A DNA stretch of 64,000 nt, from positions 3,100,001 through 3,164,000 of the forward strand of contig NZ_CP046128.1 in NCBI RefSeq assembly GCF_038738535.1, in the 5' to 3' direction. Of the stretch, positions 8,992 through 16,711 are shown piece after piece. Source of the DNA: Bacillus pumilus (GTDB lineage: Bacteria; Bacillota; Bacilli; Bacillales; Bacillaceae). The notes beneath the pieces were generated by a model. That model was not told the origin of the DNA. It was given only the letters and a program-made list of their open reading frames with translations, and did not search any database. Numbering within the stretch: position 1 is the stretch's first letter; every line of letters starts with the position of its first letter. Both the position numbers and the translations under genes were made by a program.

Positions 8992-9017
8992 TGAAACCTT
9001 TTTTTTGTTACAACGTC
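8992..9017 (+). promoter_or_regulatory. ECF-sigma promoter of lytR
   Basis: TGAAAC (8992-8997), a 16-bp spacer and CGTC (9014-9017) give an exact ECF-type (SigX/SigM/SigW class) promoter reading toward lytR. The TGAAAC also lies in a small AAGGTTT/AAACCTT hairpin followed by eight T, so it can look like an orphan terminator. Confidence 0.75.
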
Positions 9018-9046
9018 TATATCTAGGTTCAGAGTAAAAAAATAAC

Positions 9047-9075
9047 TTGTTTATCAAGATTCGTAAACCTATAAT
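9047..9075 (+). promoter_or_regulatory. SigA promoter of lytR
   Basis: TTGTTT (9047-9052), a 17-bp spacer and a perfect TATAAT (9070-9075), about 34 bp upstream of the lytR start. Confidence 0.8.
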
Positions 9076-9108
9076 CATGGAAGAATCATAGAAAAGGTGA
9101 GGGACATT

Positions 9109-10029
9109 ATGAGAGCTGAAAGAAAACGAAAGAAAAAAAAGGTTCTTTGGATTGTTTTATCGATTATTGGCTTATTCGTATTAGCAACTGGCGGATATGC
9201 ATATCATCTTTGGAATACAGCAGCATCAACCGTGGCAGGCATTCAGGAGAATTTAAAGAAGTCAGATAAGCGTGACAAAGATGTCGATTTAAATAAGAAA
9301 GACCCGATTTCTATTTTAGTCATGGGTGTTGACGAAAGAAAAAATGACCGAGGCCGTGCGGATACATTAATATACATGACCGTTAACCCAAAAACCAAAA
9401 CGACCGAGATGGTGAGTATCCCGCGTGATACGTATACAAAAATTGTCGGAAAAGGCACAATGGATAAAATCAACCACTCCTATGCATTCGGCGGCACACA
9501 AATGGCAGCAGATACAGTAGAGGAATTGCTTGATGTACCTGTTGATTACTTTGTGAAAGTCAATATGGAAAGCTTTAAGGATATTGTCGATACACTTGGC
9601 GGCATTACAGTTAACAGCACATTTGCTTTCAGCTATGACGGCCATTCATTTGGTACAGGAGAAATTAATCTAAATGGAGATCAAGCCCTTGCCTACACAA
9701 GAATGAGAAAGCAAGATCCAAAGGGTGACTTTGGACGTCAGCAAAGGCAGCGCCAAGTCATTGAAGGCATCATTGCAAAAGGGGCAAACATTTCATCTAT
9801 TACGAAGTTCGGCGATATGTTCAAAGTCGTGGAAAACAATATGAAGACCAACATGTCATTTGATGATATGTGGACGATGATGAATGACTACCGTGATGCA
9901 AGACAGCGTGTGGAGCAGCACGAGCTGAAAGGAACAGGAGCACGCATCAATAACATCTATTATTATCAGCTTGATGATAATAGTTTGGCTAAAGTGAAGA
10001 AGGAATTGAAGGAAAGTTTGGAGCAGTAA
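9109..10029 (+). CDS. tagU: LytR-CpsA-Psr wall polymer ligase LytR (TagU)
   Basis: 306 residues, the same length as B. subtilis LytR/TagU. LCP enzymes move lipid-linked teichoic or teichuronic acid to peptidoglycan. A short basic cytoplasmic tail is followed by one membrane anchor (about 11-35) and an extracellular LCP domain with ISILVMGVDER, GRADTLIYMTV, SIPRDTYTKI, KINHSYAFGG and DQALAYTRMR. The ATG at 9109 has AAGGTGAGG upstream; an upstream GTG (9097) lies inside that site. Divergent from lytABC, with SigA and ECF-type promoters. Its terminator has been split by an IS element. Confidence 0.93.
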   Translation: MRAERKRKKKKVLWIVLSIIGLFVLATGGYAYHLWNTAASTVAGIQENLKKSDKRDKDVDLNKKDPISILVMGVDERKNDRGRADTLIYMTVNPKTKTTEMVSIPRDTYTKIVGKGTMDKINHSYAFGGTQMAADTVEELLDVPVDYFVKVNMESFKDIVDTLGGITVNSTFAFSYDGHSFGTGEINLNGDQALAYTRMRKQDPKGDFGRQQRQRQVIEGIIAKGANISSITKFGDMFKVVENNMKTNMSFDDMWTMMNDYRDARQRVEQHELKGTGARINNIYYYQLDDNSLAKVKKELKESLEQ

Positions 10030-10031
10030 AA

Positions 10032-10058
10032 AAGAAGACTACATGACTGTAGTCTTCT
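10032..10058 (+). terminator. Left half of split lytR/mnaA terminator (left target-site copy)
   Basis: Stem GAAGACTAC / GTAGTCTTC with loop ATGACT directly after the lytR stop. Here the hairpin keeps the A-run on its left but lacks the T-run on its right, which has been replaced by the IS end. Confidence 0.8.
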
Positions 10059-10060
10059 CA

Positions 10061-10098
10061 GATTGTAGAGAAACTCATGTTTTTCTACAATCTTTTTT
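10061..10098 (+). terminator. Hairpin in left IS end acting as lytR terminator
   Basis: GATTGTAGA (10061-10069) pairs with TCTACAATC (10084-10092) and is followed by six T on the plus strand. It can replace the T-run that lytR's own terminator lost to the insertion. Confidence 0.7.
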
Positions 10099-10140
10099 AT
10101 TTTCATCGTAATTATGATGGATGGGATTTAATGAAAAAGG

Positions 10141-10177
10141 CCTCCCACACACCTAGCCTAGCTTCGCTAGGTGTGTG
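10141..10177 (-). terminator. Transposase terminator
   Basis: Stem CCACACACCTAGC / GCTAGGTGTGTGG around the transposase stop codon, followed on the minus strand by GAGGCCTTTTTC. Confidence 0.75.
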
Positions 10178-11505
10178 GCAATCTTCTTCATGTTCTGGCA
10201 CGCAGCTGTGAGGAGAACTTGCTCACTCACGTTTTGTTTTCCCCTCAACCGACAGTAGCGAAGCCCGTGCAGTTGTTTTGAATCTGCAAAGCTTCGCTCT
10301 ATTTTTTCTTTTCTTTTTTTATATAGCTCTTTTCCAGAGGCAGACAGACGATTTTGTCTGATCTTTTCTTTGTGTTCCTCCCATACATGTCTTGAGATCA
10401 CTTTTTGATGATTTTTCGATCTTGTACAGCTCTCAAGGAAAGGACACGATACGCATTTTTTAGGGTCTGATTTGTAGAACCTATAACCTTTTCGATCAGT
10501 TGTCGTATATAATAGCTTCTCGCCATTTGGGCATATGTAGTGATCAGATTCAGAATCATACTGAAATTTCCACTTCTCAAATAATCCTCTTGTTGGATGA
10601 AAGCGTCTATGTGCGATGACACCAAAAATATGGCGATCCGATAAACCTTTACAGATTGAGGTTGTCAAATAACCAGAATCAAGGGCAACAGCTTCTACTT
10701 GAAAACCAAATCGGGCGATTTGGTGATCCAATCGATCAAGATACGGAATAGAATCATGGATATTGCCGGGCGTGACATGGGCATCCGTGATGATATTGTA
10801 CTTCATATCCGTTGTACGGTGGTCTAGGTAGAAAAAGCCTTCCGGTTTATTTTCACGATAAAGATAGCCACTCTCAGGGTCAGTCATACTTTGACGAATG
10901 TCTTTTTTCGTTTTCACCTCCTCTTTTACCTTTAAGGGCTTTTTTCCGTGTGCCACCCGATCTTCTTGGATCGCTTCTTCTAATTCATTTATATAGTTCT
11001 GGGTATCTTGTTCAATCGTTTTTCTCGTATATTTATGTTTATTGGCATTGGCTTTAAGATGAGTTGAATCAGTAAAAAGAACGCGGCCTCCTACCATATC
11101 ATGATTGATGGCTTGAAGCACAATTTCATCAAAAATATCTTGAAAAATCGTTGTATCTTTAAATCGAGTACGACGATTCCAGCTAATGGTCGAGTGATGA
11201 GGAACGGGGTCATTGATGTTCAAACCTAAAAACCATCTATACGCCATGTTATAGTAAATTTCTTTTTCAAGTTGTCTTTCAGAACGGATACCGTACAGGT
11301 ATCCGATAAACATCATTTTGAACAAAATAAGTGGATCAAGAGAAGGGCGACCTTTATTCTCACTATAATACGGTTTTACTTTATCTACGATAAATGAAAA
11401 ATCAATGTACTGATCAATTTTACGAAGCAGGTGATCCTCTTCGACCAGTTGATCTAGCAATACAAATTCGGCTTCGTGCTGAGAAGAATTTCTAGTGTGG
11501 AACAT
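10153..11505 (-). CDS. IS1182-family DDE transposase
   Basis: 450-residue intact transposase. The N-terminal DUF772-like region contains GRPSLDPLILFKMMFIGYLY and VPHHSTISWNRRTRF. The DDE core shows VLFTDSTHLKANANK, AVALDSGYLT and the C-terminal IERSFADSKQLHGLRYCRLRG. A cysteine cluster (CVSCPFLESC) precedes the last motif. The start has AAGGAAGGTG upstream and a TATAAT at 11540-11545, so it should be expressed. No frameshift or internal stop, so the copy is probably recent and possibly active. Confidence 0.9.
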   Translation of the reverse strand: MFHTRNSSQHEAEFVLLDQLVEEDHLLRKIDQYIDFSFIVDKVKPYYSENKGRPSLDPLILFKMMFIGYLYGIRSERQLEKEIYYNMAYRWFLGLNINDPVPHHSTISWNRRTRFKDTTIFQDIFDEIVLQAINHDMVGGRVLFTDSTHLKANANKHKYTRKTIEQDTQNYINELEEAIQEDRVAHGKKPLKVKEEVKTKKDIRQSMTDPESGYLYRENKPEGFFYLDHRTTDMKYNIITDAHVTPGNIHDSIPYLDRLDHQIARFGFQVEAVALDSGYLTTSICKGLSDRHIFGVIAHRRFHPTRGLFEKWKFQYDSESDHYICPNGEKLLYTTTDRKGYRFYKSDPKKCVSCPFLESCTRSKNHQKVISRHVWEEHKEKIRQNRLSASGKELYKKRKEKIERSFADSKQLHGLRYCRLRGKQNVSEQVLLTAACQNMKKIATHLAKLG

Positions 11506-11580
11506 GAGAAAAACACCTTCCTTAAGTGGGTTTTTCTCTATTATAAAATGAGGAGATGGAAAGTTTAAGGAAAAGATAAA

Positions 11581-11603
11581 GCTGTCGAGATTTTCTCGAC
11601 AGC
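11581..11603 (-). terminator. Hairpin in right IS end downstream of mnaA
   Basis: Perfect 10-bp stem GCTGTCGAGA / TCTCGACAGC with a 3-base loop; on the minus strand it is followed by TTTATCTTTT. It could terminate mnaA transcripts after the split terminator. Confidence 0.65.
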
Positions 11604-11606
11604 CTG

Positions 11607-11635
11607 AGACTACATGACTGTAGTCTTCTTTTTTT
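11607..11635 (-). terminator. Right half of split lytR/mnaA terminator (right target-site copy)
   Basis: Second copy of the GACTAC / GTAGTC hairpin, here retaining the T-run on the right but not the A-run on the left. The T-run reaches into the mnaA stop codon. Confidence 0.75.
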
Positions 11636-12773
11636 ATGATTTGAATGGGGCAGGTTTTTCTTCACTTAATCCAAATCGATGGAGGAGCTCTTCGACAATT
11701 CGTCTCGAGGCTTGTCCGTCACCATAAGGGTTAGACGCCTTCGACATATTGTCATACTCTTTCTGATCTACTAGCAGCTCTTTTGCCATTTTGTAAATGG
11801 TCTCTTCATCTGTACCTGCAAGCTTAAGCGTGCCGGCTTTCACGCCTTCTGGACGTTCTGTTGTATCACGCAGCACTAATACTGGCTTCCCTAGAGAAGG
11901 CGCCTCCTCTTGTACACCGCCAGAATCCGTTAAGATAAAGTGTGAAGCGGCAGCAAAGTTATGGAAATCAACGACTTCAAGCGGTTCAATTAAGTGTACC
12001 CGATCGAGACCGCTAAATTCTGTCTGAGCTGCATCACGTACAGCAGGGTTTAAATGAACAGGATAAACGACCTGAACATCTTCAAACTCTTCTACAACAC
12101 GTCTAATGGCTCTAAACATGTTTTTCATCGGCTGTCCGAGATTCTCTCTGCGATGGGCCGTTAACAAGATCATTTTATCCGTGCCTATTTTCTCTAAAAT
12201 AGGGTGCTGATACTGCTCAGTAACCGTTGTTTGCAGGGCGTCAATCGCTGTATTCCCTGTCACACATATGGTCTCTTCTTTTTTATTTTCAATTAAAAGA
12301 TTCTGCTTCGCTTCGTCTGTAGGTGCAAAATGAATATCGGCAATAGTGCCTGTCATTTGACGGTTCAATTCCTCTGGGAACGGCGAGTACTTATTGTGTG
12401 TTCTCAATCCAGCTTCGACGTGACCGACTGAAATTTGGTGATAAAATGCTGCCAAGCTTCCTGCAAAGGTTGTTGTAGTATCCCCATGGACAAGGACAAT
12501 ATCAGGTTTTTCTTCTTGGAATAATTGATCTAGCTTTAACAGTGCATTTGATGTGATTTCAGATAATGTCTGGCGTTCTTTCATAATATTTAAATCATGA
12601 TCCGGTTGAATGTCAAAGGCTTTCAGCACTTGATCAAGCATTTGCCTATGCTGAGCAGTCACAGTGACAGAGGATTTGATTTGCGGATGTTTTTTTAGTT
12701 CAAGGACAAGGGGGGCCATTTTGATCGCTTCAGGTCTCGTCCCGAATACAGTCATTACATGTAATGTTTTCAA
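11634..12773 (-). CDS. mnaA: UDP-N-acetylglucosamine 2-epimerase (non-hydrolysing)
   Basis: 379 residues. Interconverts UDP-GlcNAc and UDP-ManNAc, supplying the ManNAc that TagA puts into the teichoic acid linkage unit. Family motifs: TVFGTRPEAIKMAPLV at the N-terminus, VHGDTTTTFAGSLAAF, GHVEAGLRT, PFPEELNRQ, LTAHRRENLG and DSGGVQEEAPSLGKPVLVL. The start is TTG at 12773 with AGAGG 9 bp upstream. Read away from gtaB; its 3' terminator has been interrupted by the IS. Confidence 0.95.
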   Translation of the reverse strand: MKTLHVMTVFGTRPEAIKMAPLVLELKKHPQIKSSVTVTAQHRQMLDQVLKAFDIQPDHDLNIMKERQTLSEITSNALLKLDQLFQEEKPDIVLVHGDTTTTFAGSLAAFYHQISVGHVEAGLRTHNKYSPFPEELNRQMTGTIADIHFAPTDEAKQNLLIENKKEETICVTGNTAIDALQTTVTEQYQHPILEKIGTDKMILLTAHRRENLGQPMKNMFRAIRRVVEEFEDVQVVYPVHLNPAVRDAAQTEFSGLDRVHLIEPLEVVDFHNFAAASHFILTDSGGVQEEAPSLGKPVLVLRDTTERPEGVKAGTLKLAGTDEETIYKMAKELLVDQKEYDNMSKASNPYGDGQASRRIVEELLHRFGLSEEKPAPFKS

Positions 12774-12811
12774 TAGTCGATGCCTCTTTCCTTCTCATTT
12801 ATCATATGTTT

Positions 12812-12817
12812 ATTATA
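12812..12817 (-). promoter_or_regulatory. mnaA promoter -10 box
   Basis: TATAAT on the minus strand about 40 bp upstream of the mnaA start. No convincing -35 was found at 16-18 bp. Confidence 0.5.
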
Positions 12818-12858
12818 CAAAAGAATAGAAACGAATCCTAATCATTCAATTTTCAATC

Positions 12859-12912
12859 TTTACATCGCCTTTACCCTTTTCAACATAAAGATTTACACGG
12901 ACTCTTTACAAT
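12859..12912 (+). promoter_or_regulatory. Possible PhoP-box array and -10 of gtaB
   Basis: TTTACA (12859), TTTACC (12870), TCAACA (12880) and TTTACA (12892) recur every 10-12 bp on the plus strand. A TACAAT at 12907-12912 follows the last box by 9 bp, as in the tuaA promoter. The match is weaker than at tuaA. PhoP control of gtaB is a prediction; no SigB-type GTTTAA/GGGTAT pair was seen. Confidence 0.4.
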
Positions 12913-13045
12913 AGATGTTGTATCAGATCATCATACATTTATCGTAAATCATTTGTCATTTCTATCATTTGTAAGTTACACTTTATGAAAGATGAAAAAT
13001 GAAGTCAAATCATTTTTTCAATATGTAAGGAAGGTGCAAAGTTCA

Positions 13046-13927
13046 TTGAAAAAAGTACGTAAAGCCATTATCCCAGCTGCAGGTCTTGGGACACGTTTCC
13101 TCCCTGCAACAAAAGCTATGCCTAAAGAAATGCTGCCAATCGTTGATAAACCAACCATTCAATATATTATTGAAGAAGCTGTTGAATCAGGAATTGAAGA
13201 CATTATTATCGTCACTGGAAAAGGGAAAAGAGCCATTGAGGATCATTTTGATTTTGCACCAGAGCTAGAGCGCAACCTGGAGGAAAAAGGGAAGAGCGAG
13301 CTTTTAGAAAAGGTGAGAAAATCCTCTAACATTGCTGACATTCATTACATACGTCAAAAGGAACCTAAAGGACTTGGACACGCCGTTTGGTGCGCACGCA
13401 ACTTTATCGGTGATGAACCTTTCGCCGTTTTATTAGGTGATGACATTGTTCAAGCCGAAACACCTGGACTTCGCCAGCTGATGGATGAATACGAAAAAAC
13501 GCTTTCATCTGTGATCGGTGTTCAGCAGGTAGCAGACAGCGATACACATCGCTACGGGATCATTGATCCTCTTACACAAGAAGGACGCCGCTACCAAGTG
13601 AAAAACTTTGTTGAAAAGCCGCCGCAGGGAACAGCACCATCAAATCTAGCCATCTTAGGGCGATACATTTTCACACCAGAGATCTTTATGTACCTTGATC
13701 AGCAAGAAATTGGTGCAGGCGGAGAAATTCAACTGACAGATGCCATCCAAAAGCTGAATGACATTCAGCGCGTATTCGCCTATGATTTCGAAGGAAAACG
13801 ATACGATGTCGGTGAAAAGCAAGGCTTCATCGAGACGACTCTAGAGTTCGCCCTTCAAGATGAGGATCTGAAAAAGAAACTCATTCCATTTATGAAACAG
13901 CTTCTCGAAAAAGAAGAAGTGAATTAA
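13046..13927 (+). CDS. gtaB: UTP-glucose-1-phosphate uridylyltransferase
   Basis: 293 residues from the TTG at 13046 (AAGGAAGGTG upstream), matching the 292 of B. subtilis GtaB. A longer in-frame start at 12992 lacks a ribosome site. Makes UDP-glucose from glucose-1-P and UTP, for teichoic acid glucosylation, glucolipids and the UDP-glucuronate used by teichuronic acid. Motifs: [43 protein letters not shown] and GEIQLTDAI. Monocistronic, ending at a terminator shared with tagH. Confidence 0.95.
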   Translation: MKKVRKAIIPAAGLGTRFLPATKAMPKEMLPIVDKPTIQYIIEEAVESGIEDIIIVTGKGKRAIEDHFDFAPELERNLEEKGKSELLEKVRKSSNIADIHYIRQKEPKGLGHAVWCARNFIGDEPFAVLLGDDIVQAETPGLRQLMDEYEKTLSSVIGVQQVADSDTHRYGIIDPLTQEGRRYQVKNFVEKPPQGTAPSNLAILGRYIFTPEIFMYLDQQEIGAGGEIQLTDAIQKLNDIQRVFAYDFEGKRYDVGEKQGFIETTLEFALQDEDLKKKLIPFMKQLLEKEEVN

Positions 13928-13955
13928 AAAAAGCTGCCGGGATCGGCAGCTTTTT
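13928..13955. terminator. Bidirectional terminator gtaB/tagH
   Basis: Stem AAAAAGCTGCCG / CGGCAGCTTTTT with a 4-base loop lies between the convergent gtaB and tagH ends. Confidence 0.9.
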
Positions 13956-15555
13956 ATTTGATCACTGAAATCGTCAGTGTATGCTGTTCATTATCAATGA
14001 CAAACAAGTTGTTTTCGCCCTTCACTGCGAATTTCGTTTGTTTCTCATTCATCCAAACGTTCTGTTCTGTCAGCCCAAGTGTTGAAGGAGAGATTGACAT
14101 GATCTCACGGAATACCATCGTATTCGCTTGACCATTTTGAATGACATAGTCGGCTTTCTCTGTGGTCAATCGTTCAATCATTCCGCCTTGATTACTTTTG
14201 ATCGAGCTCAGCGTTTGCATTCTTTGCTTAAGCACAGATTCTTCTTTTCCAAGGAAAGAAAGTAAATACTCATACGAGCCTGCAGATGCGGGCGATACAT
14301 AGGAATTGAACTGACCTGGTTCAATGGATAGTGGCTTTAATTCCTCTGCATTTTGAAGCGCAGCAGGTTTGACAAAATACGTTTCTGAGGCTGTTTTAAT
14401 TTTAACGGCTTTTTTATTTTCAGCCACAGCCTGCACTTCTTGTCCAAAGGGCAAAGTGACATCCGCCTTTTTTTTCATGGCTTGATCTTTGTAAACCGTG
14501 AGTGGATCTGCCGTGACAATCAGCTGTTGATCCACCTTCTTCATATCAGGCGCCCCTTTCATCTGCGGGTTCTTAGTCTGAGGCGCTTCTGTCTTATCTG
14601 ATGACATTGCACCAAATGTAGCCAGTGTACGAAGTGGGCGATCTGAAAACATGGATAAGGCAAGCAGAATAGTTAAGACAGCTAAAATTGTCACTTGAAA
14701 TGCGGGGCCGAAAAATGAACGACGTTTCCCATTTTCTTTATAACGTGTGACCTTTTCCGTCTTTTGTACACCTTTTCTACCTTCCTTATGTTCCAATTGG
14801 TATTTTTGTTTCTCTTTTTTGGAGAGCTTATTAAACCAGTCAACAAACTCCTTATACTCTTTCACAACCTTTTTCGTATCATCAAACATACGAAGCTCCC
14901 CATAATGCATCCAAGCCACCCGGTCACAGATTTTTTGGATTTGGCTAATGGAATGACTAACAAAAAAGATCGTTTTCCCTTGTTCCTTGAATTCTGTAAT
15001 TCGATCCACACATTTTTGATAGAAGGTTTGGTCTCCAACAGACAATGCTTCATCAATAATCAAGATATCTGGATCGATATGCGCTGAAATGGCGAAGCCA
15101 AGACGTGATTTCATTCCGCTTGAGTAGCTCTTCACAGGCTGATCAATAAAGTCACCAATATCTGCAAACTCTACGATTTTTTCATAAAGTTCGTCTATCT
15201 CTTTATTCGTCAGCCCCATCATTAAGCACTTGAGGCGAATGTTGTCTTTCCCGCTTAATTGGTTGTTCAGCCCTGCCGCAATGGCAATCAATGAAGGCTG
15301 GCCGTCCATATCAATTTCACCACTTGTCGGTGGAATGATTTTCGCAAGAAGATTCGACATCGTTGATTTTCCAGATCCATTGATCCCTACAAAGCCAATC
15401 GTTTCACCTTCATATACATCAAAGGACACATCACGAACAGCAAAGAAACCTTTTTCATTTTTATTAGGTAAAAACAGTCCTTTAATCTTATCTGACTGCT
15501 TTTTATATAGGACGTATTGCTTGGATACGTTTCGAAACGAAACCTTTAGTTTCAT
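13954..15555 (-). CDS. tagH: Teichoic acid export ATPase TagH
   Basis: 533 residues. Energises translocation of finished wall teichoic acid through TagG. The N-terminal ABC ATPase has Walker [10 protein letters not shown] (57-65), signature [11 protein letters not shown] (about 143-152) and Walker B DILIIDEA (about 163-170). Unlike ordinary ABC ATPases it continues with a basic stretch, a membrane segment (about 285-305) and a roughly 220-residue extracytoplasmic tail, as in B. subtilis TagH (about 527 residues). 19 bp after tagG. Confidence 0.94.
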   Translation of the reverse strand: MKLKVSFRNVSKQYVLYKKQSDKIKGLFLPNKNEKGFFAVRDVSFDVYEGETIGFVGINGSGKSTMSNLLAKIIPPTSGEIDMDGQPSLIAIAAGLNNQLSGKDNIRLKCLMMGLTNKEIDELYEKIVEFADIGDFIDQPVKSYSSGMKSRLGFAISAHIDPDILIIDEALSVGDQTFYQKCVDRITEFKEQGKTIFFVSHSISQIQKICDRVAWMHYGELRMFDDTKKVVKEYKEFVDWFNKLSKKEKQKYQLEHKEGRKGVQKTEKVTRYKENGKRRSFFGPAFQVTILAVLTILLALSMFSDRPLRTLATFGAMSSDKTEAPQTKNPQMKGAPDMKKVDQQLIVTADPLTVYKDQAMKKKADVTLPFGQEVQAVAENKKAVKIKTASETYFVKPAALQNAEELKPLSIEPGQFNSYVSPASAGSYEYLLSFLGKEESVLKQRMQTLSSIKSNQGGMIERLTTEKADYVIQNGQANTMVFREIMSISPSTLGLTEQNVWMNEKQTKFAVKGENNLFVIDNEQHTLTISVIK

Positions 15556-15574
15556 CGTATAATCTCCTTACTTT

Positions 15575-16402
15575 TTAAAGAAAATCGACAAATTTATCCC
15601 TAAATTTCATATGAAGCAATGAACCGACTGTTAAAAGAAGTAGCGTGATCAGCCAAAAATAAAGCGTATATTTCACATCATGGAAGAACCATTCTCCCTT
15701 TAACAAGCTATTTCTAAAACCATCAATAATGTAGAAAAGAGGATTCAATCTTAATATATCCCCGATCCATGCTTTGTCTCCAGTGAGCTTCTCTGAGATA
15801 TTCCAAAAAATCGGCAGCAAAAAGAAAAGCAATCGTGTCACTGATTGTAAAAGAAATTGATAGTCTCTCACGAGTACGCTAATCGTGGAATTAAACAAAC
15901 TAAACGAAAACATAAACGCGATCATACAAATAAGATAGTATATATATTGCAGCCAGTGCGCATCAGGATATATGCCATAGGAAATGAGCACAATCAGATA
16001 GACACCCATCATCACAAAGTAGCTGAACAAGTTGGACATAATCACTACAGACGGCAGCGCACTAATCGGAAAATTCATTTTCGATACCATATTAATGCGT
16101 TTAAACACACTGTTTGATCCATCAAGTATCGTCGGACTAATGAAGAACCAGGGGATTAATCCAGCAAGCATCCAGATGATAAATGGAACTCCCATCCCCC
16201 CAATGTCAATTGGCTGTCCTCCGCGAATTCCCATACCAAAAACAAACCAGTAAGCCAGCATTTGCATTAATGGATTTAAAAACTGCCATAAAACACCTAA
16301 ATAATTCATCTGATATTTTGATTTTGTTTCATAAACAGCAAGGCGCATAATCAGCGGAAATGAGCTGATTTGCTCCCTTAATATCGTAAACAATGCATTC
16401 AT
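15575..16402 (-). CDS. tagG: Teichoic acid exporter permease TagG
   Basis: 275 residues from the ATG at 16402 (AAGGAAG 6 bp upstream), the length of B. subtilis TagG; the frame stays open to 16492 without a ribosome site. ABC-2 type permease with six membrane segments; family motif [16 protein letters not shown] near the start and a [12 protein letters not shown] segment near the end. With TagH it exports lipid-linked wall teichoic acid. Confidence 0.94.
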   Translation of the reverse strand: MNALFTILREQISSFPLIMRLAVYETKSKYQMNYLGVLWQFLNPLMQMLAYWFVFGMGIRGGQPIDIGGMGVPFIIWMLAGLIPWFFISPTILDGSNSVFKRINMVSKMNFPISALPSVVIMSNLFSYFVMMGVYLIVLISYGIYPDAHWLQYIYYLICMIAFMFSFSLFNSTISVLVRDYQFLLQSVTRLLFFLLPIFWNISEKLTGDKAWIGDILRLNPLFYIIDGFRNSLLKGEWFFHDVKYTLYFWLITLLLLTVGSLLHMKFRDKFVDFL

Positions 16403-16711
16403 TCTAATCTTCCTTAGATATAAGTTTTTGGAATTGCCTCTTCTAAAAAAATCACCGTTCATAATTGTAACAGATGTTGAGAAATATTTCACTTTTCAAA
16501 TCTATTGAGTATATTAAATGGTAGGGGAAACCGATCAAATTAAATGCTGGTATTTTCAGCTATTATAGGTTACTAATTACCTTATTATATCATTGCTTTA
16601 TATTTGCCATTAGAATATAATTATCAGGATAATTGCATTTCAACTTAACTCCAAAAAATAAATATCATTTTCTTTCAAATTATATATACCAAATGAAGGG
16701 GCTTAACATTA
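16403..16711. promoter_or_regulatory. Intergenic region with divergent promoters (tagGH / fusion gene)
   Basis: 309 bp, very AT-rich on the right half. Toward tagG there is an extended -10 TGTTACAAT (-10 at 16464-16469). Toward the gene at 16712 there is TTGCTT (16593-16598), a 17-bp spacer and TATAAT (16616-16621). Nothing else recognisable. Confidence 0.65.

Larger units (their letters stand above)
10059..11606 (-). mobile_element. IS1182-type insertion sequence, apparently complete
   Basis: About 1.55 kb element bounded by a maximal 23-bp direct repeat (10036-10058 and 11607-11629). The ends form imperfect inverted repeats (TCAGATTGTAGAGAAA at the left, TCAGGCTGTCGAGAAA at the right on the complementary strand, 13 of 16 matching). 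Because of sequence shared by ends and target, the true edge may shift by a few bases and the duplication may be 17-23 bp. It contains one intact transposase gene, and each end forms its own hairpin. Confidence 0.85.

Noticed and set aside
8983-9006. Apparent terminator (AAGGTTT/AAACCTT plus T8) between lytA and lytR
   Set aside because: No plus-strand gene precedes it, and its right arm is the TGAAAC -35 of an exact ECF promoter; the promoter reading explains it better.
10398-11057. Open frames on both strands inside the transposase gene
   Set aside because: Shadows of the intact DDE transposase frame; no passenger gene in the IS.
12817-12858. ECF-like TGAAAA-N16-CGTT upstream of mnaA
   Set aside because: Both boxes carry a mismatch at important positions, and a plain TATAAT -10 is nearer the gene.
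12992-13045. N-terminal extension of GtaB to an ATG at 12992
   Set aside because: No ribosome site there, whereas the TTG at 13046 has AAGGAAGGTG and gives the conserved length.
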